A stretch of 64,000 nt of DNA, from assembly GCF_016405855.1 (NCBI RefSeq), contig NZ_JAEFCA010000004.1, positions 282,075-346,074 on the forward strand, in the 5' to 3' direction. Both the position numbers and the translations under genes were made by a program. Of the stretch, positions 45,355 through 53,913 are shown piece by piece. A model generated the notes under the pieces. It made no database searches, was not told where the DNA came from, and saw nothing but the letters and a program-made list of their open reading frames with translations. Origin of the DNA: Flavobacterium sp. IB48 (lineage in GTDB: Bacteria; Bacteroidota; Bacteroidia; Flavobacteriales; Flavobacteriaceae). Position 1 is the first letter of the stretch; the number at the start of each line of letters is the position of its first letter.

Positions 45355-45741
45355 TTAGACTTTCTTTTTTATCGAAGTTTTTGGTTTATGTTTTAATTTT
45401 TCAATAAGTGCGTCTGCTTTTTCATTTTCAGAAATCGAACGTAACGATTCTGCGTATCGGTAATAATAAACAGGATCTAAATCTGTGGTTAGAGCAAAGA
45501 GTTCGCTGTACCATTCGGCAGCTTTTTCTAGTTCGCAATTCGAATAAGAAGAATTTCCTAGTTTCTGAAATAAATCTACAGACTTGTAGCCCTTTGCAGC
45601 AACCTTTTCGTAGGTTCTGATAACATCGACATAAGCATATTTTTCGCCGATTTTGTCTGTTTTATAAAAAGTTTCAGTTTGTGCGGCTGCACGAAACGAA
45701 AATACGATTAACAATACTAAAATAACAAGTTTTTTTTGCAT
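45355..45741 (-). CDS. TPR-only secreted protein, truncated OmpA/PorE-like relative
   Basis: 128 aa with a signal peptide (LVLLIVFSFRAAAQ). The mature part TEKFYKTDKIG-like start, then ALKLGNSYY-like YRYAESLRSISENEKADALIEKL, resembles the N-terminal TPR of the OmpA-type proteins found with type 9 secretion genes (PorE/SprF neighbours). The usual WD40 and OmpA domains are absent, and the C-terminus ends in lysines. Either a truncated remnant or a stand-alone TPR partner. Confidence 0.6.
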   Translation of the reverse strand: MQKKLVILVLLIVFSFRAAAQTETFYKTDKIGEKYAYVDVIRTYEKVAAKGYKSVDLFQKLGNSSYSNCELEKAAEWYSELFALTTDLDPVYYYRYAESLRSISENEKADALIEKLKHKPKTSIKKKV

Positions 45742-46028
45742 AGGTTTTAGTTTGGTTCAGGCATTCGTATTTTAAATTGTTTTTGAAAATAGTTTTGCTG
45801 TCAAAAAAACAGCATTAATCAATAATCAAACGTCAATTTTGGCTTCTTATTTTATGCGTAATGTTATTTATGTTGTACAAATATATGTAAATCAGTAATA
45901 TAAGTTGTTTTTTAACGATGTTTTTTTGATTTTATCGATTATATTTCGTTCTTTAAAATAATTGATTTCTATGTGTTTTACATTTTATTTATAAAAAAAA
46001 TAATTTTATATCAATTAAGATTTTCAAG
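45742..46028. other. Gap between divergent genes
   Basis: About 290 bases, AT-rich, with no recognisable motif beyond general promoter-like AT tracts. Confidence 0.4.
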
Positions 46029-46484
46029 ATGATAGTACAGCTATATTTAAATAAAATAGAGGTTTTGCAAGATGAAGAATCAAAGACTACATTTTCAGAT
46101 TTTGACGATCTAGAGCTTTGTACTCAAAAAATAAAAGGACGTAATAGCGATCTGTCTTTTACTCTTGATTTTTTATTGAATAAACAAACTCAAGAATGTA
46201 CAACTGTAAATACTGAAGTAATAAAAATGCTTTCAGATCATTTAGGATTATTTTTTATAGGAGATCAAGAATCTGAGAATGTTTGTTTTGCCAACAGCAT
46301 AGAAGTGAGGCCAGAATACAGGAAAAGTTTCAGATTGATCGATTTACTGGACTATATTTATGCTTTTGCACATTCTTATGTTTTTAAAGAATCTCAAAAA
46401 ATAATATTGACATCAGAAACTGATTTTTTTTGGAAACTCGTAAAAATAGGTTCAAACTTAAGAAAACAATTGCCTGATATTTAA
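46029..46484 (+). CDS. Hypothetical protein upstream of a Hint-like gene
   Basis: 151 aa, cytosolic, not recognised. Mixed alpha/beta with a LDFLLNKQTQECTTVNTEV region and a helical C-terminus (SFRLIDLLDYIYAFAHSYVFK). It precedes the Hint-like protein gene by 100 bases on the same strand and may be a functional partner. No catalytic motif seen. Confidence 0.45.
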   Translation: MIVQLYLNKIEVLQDEESKTTFSDFDDLELCTQKIKGRNSDLSFTLDFLLNKQTQECTTVNTEVIKMLSDHLGLFFIGDQESENVCFANSIEVRPEYRKSFRLIDLLDYIYAFAHSYVFKESQKIILTSETDFFWKLVKIGSNLRKQLPDI

Positions 46485-46583
46485 ATAGTATTGTATTGCT
46501 TGTTGCTTTAAAAACAGGTATTTATACTTTAAACGAAGTGTTTTTAATGATGTATTTTGGATGGGACTTAAAAACATAAAACT

Positions 46584-47120
46584 ATGGAACCAGATTCTAA
46601 TCAACTATTAAATGATTTAACCCTTAAATGTACGGCAGGGGACACTAAAATTGCTACTCCTTCAGGAGAAAGAGCTATCAGTAATTTGCAAAGAGGAGAC
46701 TCAGTTTTGGCATTTTCTGCAAAAGTGGAATCGGGCAAACTTGAACTATCTTCATCAGAAACGAAAGTTACTTTTAGTCAAGGCACTCCTGAATGGTATA
46801 TTACTGCACTTTATATTACTTTAGGATATGACAAAGAAATTATCTGCACTTCAGACCAACCTTTTTTACTTGCAAATGGCAAATACACTATAGGTTCAAA
46901 ATTAGGACCAGGACAAGAGCTTGTTGATTGGCAAGGCAAACCTGTGTTTATTCACATGATTTCAATTGGAACTTATAAAGGAGTGATTCATAACATTTCT
47001 GTTGGAGATTCTGAATTTGCCAGCCCTAATGGCCATTTGTTGTTGGCGCAAGGAGTCATAATAGGAGACTTTGCTTTTCAGACGTCTTTTGATTCTCTTC
47101 CAGATAATTTAAAAGCATAA
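46584..47120 (+). CDS. Minimal Hint-domain-like protein
   Basis: 178 aa. The start CTAGDTKIATPSGERAISNLQRGDSVLAF is the Hint/intein block A signature with the nucleophile-type Cys after about 16 residues. Block B reads TSDQPFLL, where inteins and hedgehog Hint domains have a conserved His (TxxH). The C-terminal block FASPNGHLLLAQG lacks the HN that ends self-splicing units. So the fold is likely, the autoprocessing activity doubtful. No signal peptide. It may modify or bind another protein; unknown. Confidence 0.6.
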   Translation: MEPDSNQLLNDLTLKCTAGDTKIATPSGERAISNLQRGDSVLAFSAKVESGKLELSSSETKVTFSQGTPEWYITALYITLGYDKEIICTSDQPFLLANGKYTIGSKLGPGQELVDWQGKPVFIHMISIGTYKGVIHNISVGDSEFASPNGHLLLAQGVIIGDFAFQTSFDSLPDNLKA

Positions 47121-47131
47121 AATGCTATGAT

Positions 47132-47165
47132 AAAAAAAAAGCAGCTCCTGGTACGAGCTGCTTTC
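47132..47165 (-). terminator. Terminator of secreted paralogue 1
   Basis: AAAGCAGCTC-CTGGTAC-GAGCTGCTTT with the A-run that becomes a T-run on the minus strand. Confidence 0.8.
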
Positions 47166-47186
47166 TAATTCTTAGGGGGCAAAAAA

Positions 47187-47573
47187 TTAACGACGAAAAG
47201 ATGGACTCTGGTTAACAGATTCGTCTAACTTTACAGTCTTTACTTTTTTAGCAGCAACTTTAATTTCGTGTTTCGCAACTTTGTCGTTTGCTTTCACTTC
47301 AAGAACATAAGTTCCAGCAGGAAAACTTTCTAAACTAATTGTTTTTGAAACCTCTAATTTGTCTGCTGCAGATTCTCCCGCATAAAGTAAGTTGTGATTC
47401 TCGTCATAAATAGAGAAAGATGCATTTTCTACAGTGTCTAAAGTAAAGCTAACTACTTTTCCGTTTCCTGTTTTGATATTTAAAATGTAATCACCTTTTC
47501 CATCAATGGCATAGGTAAACACAGTCGCTAAAAAAAAGGCAGCAACTAAACCAGCTTTGGTAAATTTTGTCAT
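47187..47573 (-). CDS. Small secreted beta-sandwich protein (array paralogue 1)
   Basis: 128 aa with signal peptide (LVAAFFLATVFTYA). The mature part (IDGKGDYILNIKTGNGKVVSFTLD, SIYDENHNLLYAGES, LESFPAGTYVLEVKAND, KHEIKVA) folds as a small Ig-like sandwich similar to DUF3244/T9SS-like domains, most diverged of four paralogues to 50768. It lacks the shared upstream operator. Role unknown, likely extracytoplasmic. Confidence 0.65.
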   Translation of the reverse strand: MTKFTKAGLVAAFFLATVFTYAIDGKGDYILNIKTGNGKVVSFTLDTVENASFSIYDENHNLLYAGESAADKLEVSKTISLESFPAGTYVLEVKANDKVAKHEIKVAAKKVKTVKLDESVNQSPSFRR

Positions 47574-48060
47574 GTTTTTTTTAAATTGTTAATTACTAAA
47601 TGTGGAACGCGTAAAACTACAAATACAAATTTAATTTTTAGCAATAAATTGGCATTTTTTAACTGTTAACTTGCTGAATTGAAACTATTTCTGTATTTTG
47701 TTTGAACTATGTACGTAATTACTGGGCTCGCGGTTTTTGAAATTTTAATATTTTTTTAAGTGTTTTAAAGCCACTTATTTTATTAATAAGAATACTTTTC
47801 TTAAATCAGACTGAAATTTATTTTTCATCAATTTTAGAAATAAAAAAAACAGCTCTGTAAGTAAAAATGATATATTAATTAACGTAAAGTGCGCTAAGAT
47901 TTTCGCAAAGCACGCTAAGTTTTTTTTTGAGTAATTTTATAAAATAAAAAAGTTCGCAAAGCTATAAGGATAAAACTTTGTGACAAAAAATCTTTGTGTG
48001 CTTTGCGAAAATCTTTGCGAACTTTGCGAAAATCTTTGCGAACTTTGCGATAGAAAAAAA
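47574..48060. repeat. Gap with 'cgcaaag' palindromes
   Basis: The long palindrome family (gctttgcgaactttgcg and inverse) occupies about 47880-48050 downstream of paralogue 2. 47600-47880 shows only AT-rich sequence that includes the paralogue 1 promoter region. Confidence 0.6.
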
Positions 48061-48084
48061 TACAGTAAGTATAAAGCAAAAAAA

Positions 48085-48115
48085 AAACAGCTCTGTAACC
48101 AACCAAGAGCTGTTT
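48085..48115 (-). terminator. Terminator of secreted paralogue 2
   Basis: AAACAGCTCT pairs with AGAGCTGTTT; strong T-run on the minus strand. Variants recur at 48983-49016 and 50260-50291. Confidence 0.8.
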
Positions 48116-48183
48116 CTTAAACAATAAAAATGTAATTTTTAATTTTTTCTAACCTTATTTTATACCTTTTTGGAGTATAAAAA

Positions 48184-48585
48184 TTAGCGTGCAGCAACAC
48201 TCGAATTTTTAGCGAAACCAGCTTTGTAAGCATAAGAAACTGCATTTCTAGATAGAGAGGCAGTATCACCAATTGTGATCTCGTATTTCGCTTTTTTTAC
48301 GCTGTCTTCAACTTCTAAGAAGTAAGTTCCTTCTGGAAATTCTTCTAGACTAAAAGTTCTCAAAATTCCTTCTTTACCTGAAGCAGTTTCAGAGTAAATA
48401 AGTGTTCCGTCCTTGTCATAAATTGCTAAGTTGGCTTTCTGTACTTTGTTAAGTGCGAAAGTAATCAGTTTTCCATTAGCTTTCATTACGTGAAGATTAA
48501 ACTCCGACGTTCCATCAATTGCGTAAGTGCTAATTCCTGTGAAAAGCAACGCAGCTACTAAACTCATTTTTGCAATCTTTTTCAT
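48184..48585 (-). CDS. Small secreted beta-sandwich protein (array paralogue 2)
   Basis: 133 aa with signal peptide (LVAALLFTGISTYA) and a mature start IDGTSEFNLHV. Core motifs: NGKLITFALNKVQKANLAIYD, then ILRTFSLEEFPEGTYFLEVED, then KKAKYEITI. Very close to paralogue 3 at 49091. A conserved operator precedes it (48690-48716). The LEEFPEGTYFLEV block resembles the T9SS sorting fold but the full domain is not present. Likely secreted or periplasmic; function unknown. Confidence 0.7.
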   Translation of the reverse strand: MKKIAKMSLVAALLFTGISTYAIDGTSEFNLHVMKANGKLITFALNKVQKANLAIYDKDGTLIYSETASGKEGILRTFSLEEFPEGTYFLEVEDSVKKAKYEITIGDTASLSRNAVSYAYKAGFAKNSSVAAR

Positions 48586-48689
48586 GGTACTTAGTTTTTA
48601 AATTATTAGTTCTAATTCTCTGATGCTAAATTACTTATGTAATACATGAAAATGCGCAACTGTATTTTCCGATTTCTATGCTATATTCT

Positions 48690-48716
48690 CATTTACGAAA
48701 CCGTTATAGGTTAAAA
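48690..48716 (-). promoter_or_regulatory. Shared operator, copy 1
   Basis: CATTTACGAAACCGTTATAGG(TTAAAA): an inverted repeat AACC-N6-GGTT about 110 bases upstream of paralogue 2. The preceding 'ccgatttctatgctatattct' is conserved too. Confidence 0.65.
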
Positions 48717-48778
48717 CATGAATTATTTTTAACGTTTTTGTTAATTAGGTTATTATTTTTCAATGTTTTGCTTGATTT

Positions 48779-48965
48779 TGAATTTACAATGAGCTAAGAA
48801 TTTATTTACATATAGAATGGTATGTTTAACCGCAAAGTGCGCAAAGATTTATTCAAAAAGACGCTAAGAATTATTATGCAAGAGGTTTATAAAAACGCAA
48901 AGTTCGCAGAGCTTTGTGAAAAAAGCTTTGCGAACTTTGCGTAATTCTTTGTGCCTTCGCGGTAA
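48779..48965. repeat. 'cgcaaag' palindrome region
   Basis: Inverted 'ccgcaaagtgcgcaaag' (about 48830-48848) and 'gctttgcgaactttgcg' with 'cttcgcggt' (to about 48962), able to form a long hairpin between paralogues 2 and 3. Confidence 0.65.
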
Positions 48966-48982
48966 AAAAACTTAGAGCAAAA

Positions 48983-49016
48983 AAAAAACAGCCCAATAAC
49001 CACAAAGAGCTGTTTT
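48983..49016 (-). terminator. Terminator of secreted paralogue 3
   Basis: AAACAGC...GCTGTTT with T-run on the minus strand; the left arm is partly degenerate (cagcccaat). Confidence 0.7.
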
Positions 49017-49090
49017 TAAAACTTTTGAAAGTTTTTAAACTTACTAACTATCTAACCTCACTTTTATACTTTATGAAAGCATAAACTTTT

Positions 49091-49495
49091 TTAGCGTGCT
49101 GCCACACTTGTATTTTTAGCAAAACCTGGTTTGTAAACCGAAGAAACTGCGTTTTTAGATAAAACAGTAGAATCATCAGTTATTGTGATTTCGTATTTTG
49201 CTTTTTTTGTATTGTCTTCTACTTCTAAGAAATAAGTTCCTTCTGGAAATTCTTCTAGACTGAAAGTTCTTAAAATTCCATCTTTACCTGAAGCACTTTC
49301 AGAATAAATTAGATTTCCTTCTTTGTCGTAAATTGCTAAGTTGGCTTTTTGCGTTTGGTTAAGACCAAAAGTGATCGATTTGCCATTAGCTTTAAGTACA
49401 TGCAGATTAAAATCTGCTACTCCATCAATTGCATATGTGCTAATTCCTGTGAAAAGCAATGCTGCTACTAAACTCAATCTAACAATCTTTTTCAT
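49091..49495 (-). CDS. Small secreted beta-sandwich protein (array paralogue 3)
   Basis: 134 aa, nearly the same as paralogue 2 through the signal peptide and the ILRTFSLEEFPEGTYFLEVED block, and with the same KPGFAKN...VAAR tail. Mature start IDGVADFNLHV. Preceded by the shared operator at 49599-49625. The high similarity of paralogues 2 and 3, including their upstream DNA, shows a recent duplication. Function unknown. Confidence 0.7.
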   Translation of the reverse strand: MKKIVRLSLVAALLFTGISTYAIDGVADFNLHVLKANGKSITFGLNQTQKANLAIYDKEGNLIYSESASGKDGILRTFSLEEFPEGTYFLEVEDNTKKAKYEITITDDSTVLSKNAVSSVYKPGFAKNTSVAAR

Positions 49496-49598
49496 GGTAT
49501 TTAGTTTTAAATTAATAGTTCTAATTCTCTGATGCTAAATTACTTCAGTTGTAAGTAAAAAAACAATACTATATTCTCCGATTTCGATGCTATATTCT

Positions 49599-49625
49599 CA
49601 TTTACGAAACCGTTATAGGTTAAAA
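49599..49625 (-). promoter_or_regulatory. Shared operator, copy 2
   Basis: Identical in its core to copy 1 (AACC-GTTATA-GGTT), about 105 bases upstream of paralogue 3. Confidence 0.65.
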
Positions 49626-49812
49626 TTTGAATTATATTTATCATTTTTGCTAAAAAACTTATTATTTTTCAACGTTTTTGATGATTTTAAATTTACATTG
49701 CGATAAAGATTTCTTTAAAAAATGTAGGAAGAAGAAAGGGGCTGAGGTGCTAAGATGCTGAGGTTCTAAGTTTTTATTTAGATTGTGTAATGTAACGCAA
49801 AGGGCGCAGAGG

Positions 49813-50278
49813 TTACGCAAAGTTCACAAAGGTTTTTTTGAGTAAATTTTATAAAATAAAAAAGTTTGCAAAGCTTTATCCTAATATAGCTTTGAGAACT
49901 TTGCATTTATATGCAAGATTTTTGATGAAAAAACTTTGTGAACTTTGCGTAAAACTTTGTGAACTTTGCGTTTAAAAAAATTTTGCGGTAGAATTTTTAT
50001 AACTCAAAAAGTAAAGAGCAAAAAAAACAGCCTAGTAACCACAAGATTTACGCAAAGTTTATAAAGATTTTTTTGAGTAAATTTTATAAAATAAAAAAGT
50101 TCGCAAAGCTTTATCCTAATATAGCTTTGCGAACTTTGCATTTATATGCAAGATCTTTGATAAAAAACCTTTGCGAACTTTGCGTAAATCTTTGTGGCCT
50201 TTGCGGTAAAAAAAAATGCAGTAAAATTTTATAACTCAAAAAAGTAAAGAGCAAAAAAAAAACAGCTCAGTAACCACA
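49813..50278. repeat. Tandem duplication of a repeat-and-terminator segment
   Basis: Two direct copies, offset about 235 bases. Each holds a cgcaaag-type palindrome, the 'gagtaaattttataaaataaa' segment and 'gtaaagagcaaaaaaaacagc', the first half of a terminator. Only the right copy has the complete hairpin. It lies downstream of paralogue 4. Confidence 0.75.
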
Positions 50279-50291
50279 AAGAGCTGTTTTT
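50260..50291 (-). terminator. Terminator of secreted paralogue 4
   Basis: AACAGCTC...GAGCTGTT with a T-run on the minus strand. Confidence 0.75.
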
Positions 50292-50402
50292 AAAACTTTT
50301 GAAAGTTTTTAACTTACTAACTATCTAACCTCACTTTTTATACTGTATTAGAGTATAAAATTTTAAGTGCCGTGAAGAATTGCACTTAACCTTAATATTT
50401 TC

Positions 50403-50768
50403 TTAGTTCAATGAAGTAGTTCCTTTTGAAGACAAAGTAGAACTATTTGCATCTACAGTAATATCGTATTTTACTTTTTTGAAGCTATCAGCAACTTCTA
50501 AAATATATTTTCCTTGTGGAAATTCTTCTAAACTGAAAGTTCTTAAGATTCCAGTTTTACCAGAAGCGTTTTCAGTATAGATTAAGTTACCATTTGTATC
50601 ATATATACTAATAACAGCTTTTTGTAATTGATTAATTCCAAAAGCAATTACCTTGCCATTTCCTTTTAATACATGAAGATTTAATGCTTCATTACCATCA
50701 ATTGCATAAGTACTCATTCCTGTTAGAAGTACTGCACATACTAAACTTAATTTCATAATCTTTTTCAT
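50403..50768 (-). CDS. Small secreted beta-sandwich protein (array paralogue 4)
   Basis: 121 aa, shorter at the C-terminus than paralogues 2 and 3. Signal peptide LVCAVLLTGMSTYA, mature IDGNEALNLHV, NGKVIAFGINQLQKAVISIYD, ILRTFSLEEFPQGKYILEVAD. It carries a consensus promoter (TAACTTTG near 50807-50814 in minus orientation) and the shared operator at 50873-50899. Adjacent to, and divergent from, the AraC regulator gene. Confidence 0.7.
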   Translation of the reverse strand: MKKIMKLSLVCAVLLTGMSTYAIDGNEALNLHVLKGNGKVIAFGINQLQKAVISIYDTNGNLIYTENASGKTGILRTFSLEEFPQGKYILEVADSFKKVKYDITVDANSSTLSSKGTTSLN

Positions 50769-50872
50769 ATTCTATAGTATTAAATTTTTTTCGTTCATTT
50801 CTCTGATGCAAAGTTATAGCAGCATGTGTGGTATTTTAACATCTATATTTTCCGATTTCTATGCTATATTCT

Positions 50873-50899
50873 CATTTACGAAACCGTTATATGTTAAAA
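50873..50899 (-). promoter_or_regulatory. Shared operator, copy 3
   Basis: Same element with one changed half-site (AACC-GTTATA-TGTT), about 105 bases upstream of paralogue 4. Confidence 0.6.
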
Positions 50900-51134
50900 T
50901 TTGACTTTAATGTTGTGTTTTTGTTAATTTGATTGTTTTTCTTCAAAGTTTTTCAAAAACTAAATACTTCATAAAATTTCCGTTTTTCTTACAATTTTTA
51001 GCATATCTATATAAAATCAAGTTTTAAATAGGATAAATAAAAAAAAAGTCAGGAAAAAAAATAAGACTCTAAAAAAAAGCCGATTTCGATGTGAAATTTG
51101 CAGTGTTAAGAACGTTATTTTAATGTAAAATTCG

Positions 51135-51161
51135 CATTTACGAAACCGTTGTAGGTTAAAA
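51135..51161 (+). promoter_or_regulatory. Shared operator, copy 4, upstream of the AraC gene
   Basis: CATTTACGAAACCGTTGTAGG(TTAAAA), 58 bases before the AraC gene start, in the opposite orientation relative to that gene compared with the other three copies. A TAAATTTG -7 box follows at 51187-51194. Confidence 0.6.
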
Positions 51162-51218
51162 TTTAAATTATTTTAGGTGTTTTTGTTAAATTTGCTATTA
51201 TTTTTTAAAGAAATTATC

Positions 51219-52091
51219 ATGAAGACTATTGCCCCAGCTCTTGAAGTGATAACTAACTCATACGGAAGTTCTTTTACCTACACTAAACACGCCGAAAAGA
51301 CCAATAGTAAAGCTCATTTATGGCACTATCATCCAGAAATTGAGTTGGTTTATATAAATGGCGGGGCTGGAAAAAGACAAATAGGAAGCCATGTTTCTTA
51401 TTATACCAATGGTAGTTTACTTTTAATAGGAGCTAATTTGCCACATTGCGGTTTTACAAATGAACAAACAGGAAATACAACGGAAACCGTAATTCATATA
51501 AAACCTGAATTTTTAGGAAGCGATTTTTTTGTTGCTCCTGAAATGAAAAGGGTGCAAAATATTTTGAAACAGGCTAAGGGCGGAATCGCTTTTGGTGGTG
51601 AAACAAAAAAACGTATCGGAAGTAAAATTGAAATGATGGAAAATGAACCGCCATTTCAAAGACTTATAACGCTTTTGAGTGTTTTAGACGAATTGGAATC
51701 GGCTGAAGAATATACCATCTTAAATGCTGATGGGTTTTCGATGGAACTGCAAACACAAGACAACGATCGTATGAATGTGGTTTTCAATTTTGTGAAAGAT
51801 CATTTTCAGGAATCTATTTCTATAGATGAGGTTTCGAGTCTGGTAAGTATGACTACGCCTTCGTTTTGCCGTTATTTCAAAAAGATTTCGAATAAAACAT
51901 TTACCGAGTTTGTAAATGAATATCGTTTAGTTCATGCTTCTAAGCTTTTGGCAGAACAGCCTATGAGTATTAACGAAGTTTGTTACGAAAGCGGTTTTAA
52001 TAATTTCAGTCACTTTAGTAAATCATTTAAACAATACACTGGTAAAAGCGCTTCGCAATACCGACATGAGCATAAGATTATTATTAGTTGA
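51219..52091 (+). CDS. AraC-family regulator with cupin sensor domain
   Basis: 290 aa from ATG 51219 (MKTIAPALEV); a start at 51177 would add an odd hydrophobic extension and lies before the -7 box. Residues about 15-140 are a cupin-type sensor (HLWHYHPEIELVYINGG, LLLIGANLPHCGF); residues about 190-290 are the double HTH (SIDEVSSLVSMTTPSFCRYFKK, MSINEVCYESGFNNFSHFSKSFK). Its own upstream region and three neighbouring secreted-protein genes share an operator, so it probably controls them, perhaps in response to a sugar or other small ligand (inference). Confidence 0.85.
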   Translation: MKTIAPALEVITNSYGSSFTYTKHAEKTNSKAHLWHYHPEIELVYINGGAGKRQIGSHVSYYTNGSLLLIGANLPHCGFTNEQTGNTTETVIHIKPEFLGSDFFVAPEMKRVQNILKQAKGGIAFGGETKKRIGSKIEMMENEPPFQRLITLLSVLDELESAEEYTILNADGFSMELQTQDNDRMNVVFNFVKDHFQESISIDEVSSLVSMTTPSFCRYFKKISNKTFTEFVNEYRLVHASKLLAEQPMSINEVCYESGFNNFSHFSKSFKQYTGKSASQYRHEHKIIIS

Positions 52092-52350
52092 TTTTTTCCC
52101 ACGAATTACACGAATTGCCACGAATTAAATTTTAGAATTTGTAAAAGAAATACAAAAACCGATTAGTCAAAAGCTGATCGGTTTTTTTATTTTTTAGGTT
52201 TACGTACTATTTTGCATTTTGCCAAGAGAGTATTTAAATTAATTAGTGAAAATTCGTGTAATTCGTGGCATCCAAAACCAGTCGGATTTTTCATATATTT
52301 TATTCTAAAAAAGTTATATTTACAAACCCTAATCAGAAAAAAATATCAAA
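52092..52350. repeat. 'acgaattacacgaatt' inverted repeat
   Basis: Copies of ACGAATTACACGAATT-type sequence at about 52099-52123 are mirrored by 'aattcgtgtaattcgtggca' at about 52251-52270, forming a potential long hairpin after the AraC gene. A smaller hairpin lies near 52162-52185. Confidence 0.6.
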
Positions 52351-53220
52351 ATGAAGAAACTTAAAATGCTATTGTCTGCATTTTTGCTTTGTCTTACCAC
52401 CATGACATATGCTGCAAAAGTAGACACACTTCAAGTTGCAAGTACCGCAATGGGTAAAACTTATAAGGCTGCTGTGGTTTTGCCAAATTCTTATGCTAAA
52501 AGCAAAACAACTTATCCTGTAATGTATCTTTTGCATGGTGCATACGGACATTTTAGCGATTGGCTTAAAAATACTCCAAACAAAAAATTGGTTCACAATC
52601 TGGCTGACCAATACAATATGATTATTGTAATGCCAGAAGGAGAGACGTTTAGTTTTTATATTGATAGTCCTGTAAATAAAGAAAGCCAATTTGAAACTTT
52701 TATTACGCAAGAAGTAATTCAGAAAGTAGATAAAACGTATCGTACAATTAGTAATAGAAGCGGAAGAGTAATTACAGGACTTTCTATGGGCGGACATGGC
52801 GCTTTATATTTATCTGCTAGACATCCTGATTTGTTTTGTGCGGCAGGAAGTATGAGCGGTGCGGTAGATATGAGTACAATGTTGAATAGAGATTCATCGG
52901 CTCAGATTGTAAAATTAATGCAGCCAGTTTTTGGAGACAAAAGCGGAAATACAGAATTGTATGAGCAGAATTCTGTTTTGAGAATGGCTGATAAATTAAA
53001 AGCAAATAAACTACCGTTAATAATAGATTGCGGAGTAGACGATTTTCTAATTGAACCAAACCGAGAATTACACAGAAGATTGGTTTATAATAAAGTTGAC
53101 CACGATTATACCGAAAGGCCAGGAGCTCATACTTGGGATTATTGGGAAAATTCGCTTCCGTATCATGTGTTATTTTTCAATAAAATACTATCTAAGAATC
53201 AGGTTACTGCAAAAAAATAA
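52351..53220 (+). CDS. Secreted alpha/beta-hydrolase esterase (esterase D-like)
   Basis: 289 aa with signal peptide (MLLSAFLLCLTTMTYA). Motifs: YPVMYLLHGAYGHFSDW, VMPEG, then the nucleophile Ser in GLSMGGHGAL, and a late Asp/His (IDCGVDDFL; PGAHTWDYW). This is the esterase D/tributyrin-esterase fold also seen in feruloyl esterases. Substrate unknown, likely an ester on polysaccharide or lipid in the periplasm or outside. Not in an obvious operon. Confidence 0.85.
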   Translation: MKKLKMLLSAFLLCLTTMTYAAKVDTLQVASTAMGKTYKAAVVLPNSYAKSKTTYPVMYLLHGAYGHFSDWLKNTPNKKLVHNLADQYNMIIVMPEGETFSFYIDSPVNKESQFETFITQEVIQKVDKTYRTISNRSGRVITGLSMGGHGALYLSARHPDLFCAAGSMSGAVDMSTMLNRDSSAQIVKLMQPVFGDKSGNTELYEQNSVLRMADKLKANKLPLIIDCGVDDFLIEPNRELHRRLVYNKVDHDYTERPGAHTWDYWENSLPYHVLFFNKILSKNQVTAKK

Positions 53221-53309
53221 AGGAATTTTAATTTTAAAATAAGCCAAATCATTTTTTTTGGTTTAATTTTTGGAATACCTTTATAGTATAATCCTTAAAA
53301 AAAATAATT

Positions 53310-53831
53310 ATGAAAAAGATACTTACCTTATTTGCAGTTATCGGTTTAATTGCATTTTCTAGCTGTGAAGGACCAGAAGGGCCTCCAGGACCTCCGGGAC
53401 CTAGTACTCCATTACCTTTTGTTTTTGAAGTTACAACAGATTTTGTTGGACCAAATTATGAGAAAAATGTTTCGATTCAAGGAATGTTAGCTAGTGATAA
53501 TGTTTTGGTTTACGAGTTAGTTGGAACAAGTGGTGGAGATAGATGGGCATTATTGCCTCAAATATATTATTTTAATGATGGCTTAGAAACGGCTCAATAC
53601 AATTTTGACTTTTCAAGAACTAATGTTAGGATTTTTATTGATGGTAGTATAAGTGACTTTTCTCAATTACCTAATAATTTCAGATTAGGCAAAACATTTA
53701 GAATTGTACTTGTTCCTGGTGAAGGTGAAAATGGTACTGCTAAATCTGTCAATAAGGCCGATTATTCAGATTATAATGCTGTTATTGCAAAATACAATAT
53801 TGATGACAGTAACGTTAAGAAGTTAAACTAA
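53310..53831 (+). CDS. Lipoprotein with short collagen-like motif
   Basis: 173 aa. Lipobox Cys after IGLIAFSSC, immediately followed by four Gly-X-Y triplets (EGPEGPPGPPGP). The rest is a small beta-rich domain with no known family that I recognise (LGKTFRIVLVPGEG near 130). Such collagen-tailed lipoproteins are common in flavobacteria. Function unknown. Terminator follows. Confidence 0.65.
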   Translation: MKKILTLFAVIGLIAFSSCEGPEGPPGPPGPSTPLPFVFEVTTDFVGPNYEKNVSIQGMLASDNVLVYELVGTSGGDRWALLPQIYYFNDGLETAQYNFDFSRTNVRIFIDGSISDFSQLPNNFRLGKTFRIVLVPGEGENGTAKSVNKADYSDYNAVIAKYNIDDSNVKKLN

Positions 53832-53856
53832 GTTTTAGTTCAATTATAATATAAAT

Positions 53857-53888
53857 AAAAAAAGGAAATCGTAAGATTTCCTTTTTTT
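53857..53888. terminator. Bidirectional terminator
   Basis: AAAGGAAATC-GTAA-GATTTCCTTT between two convergent genes, with A/T runs on both sides. Confidence 0.85.
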
Positions 53889-53913
53889 ATTTATATTATA
53901 TTTTCTAAGCTAA

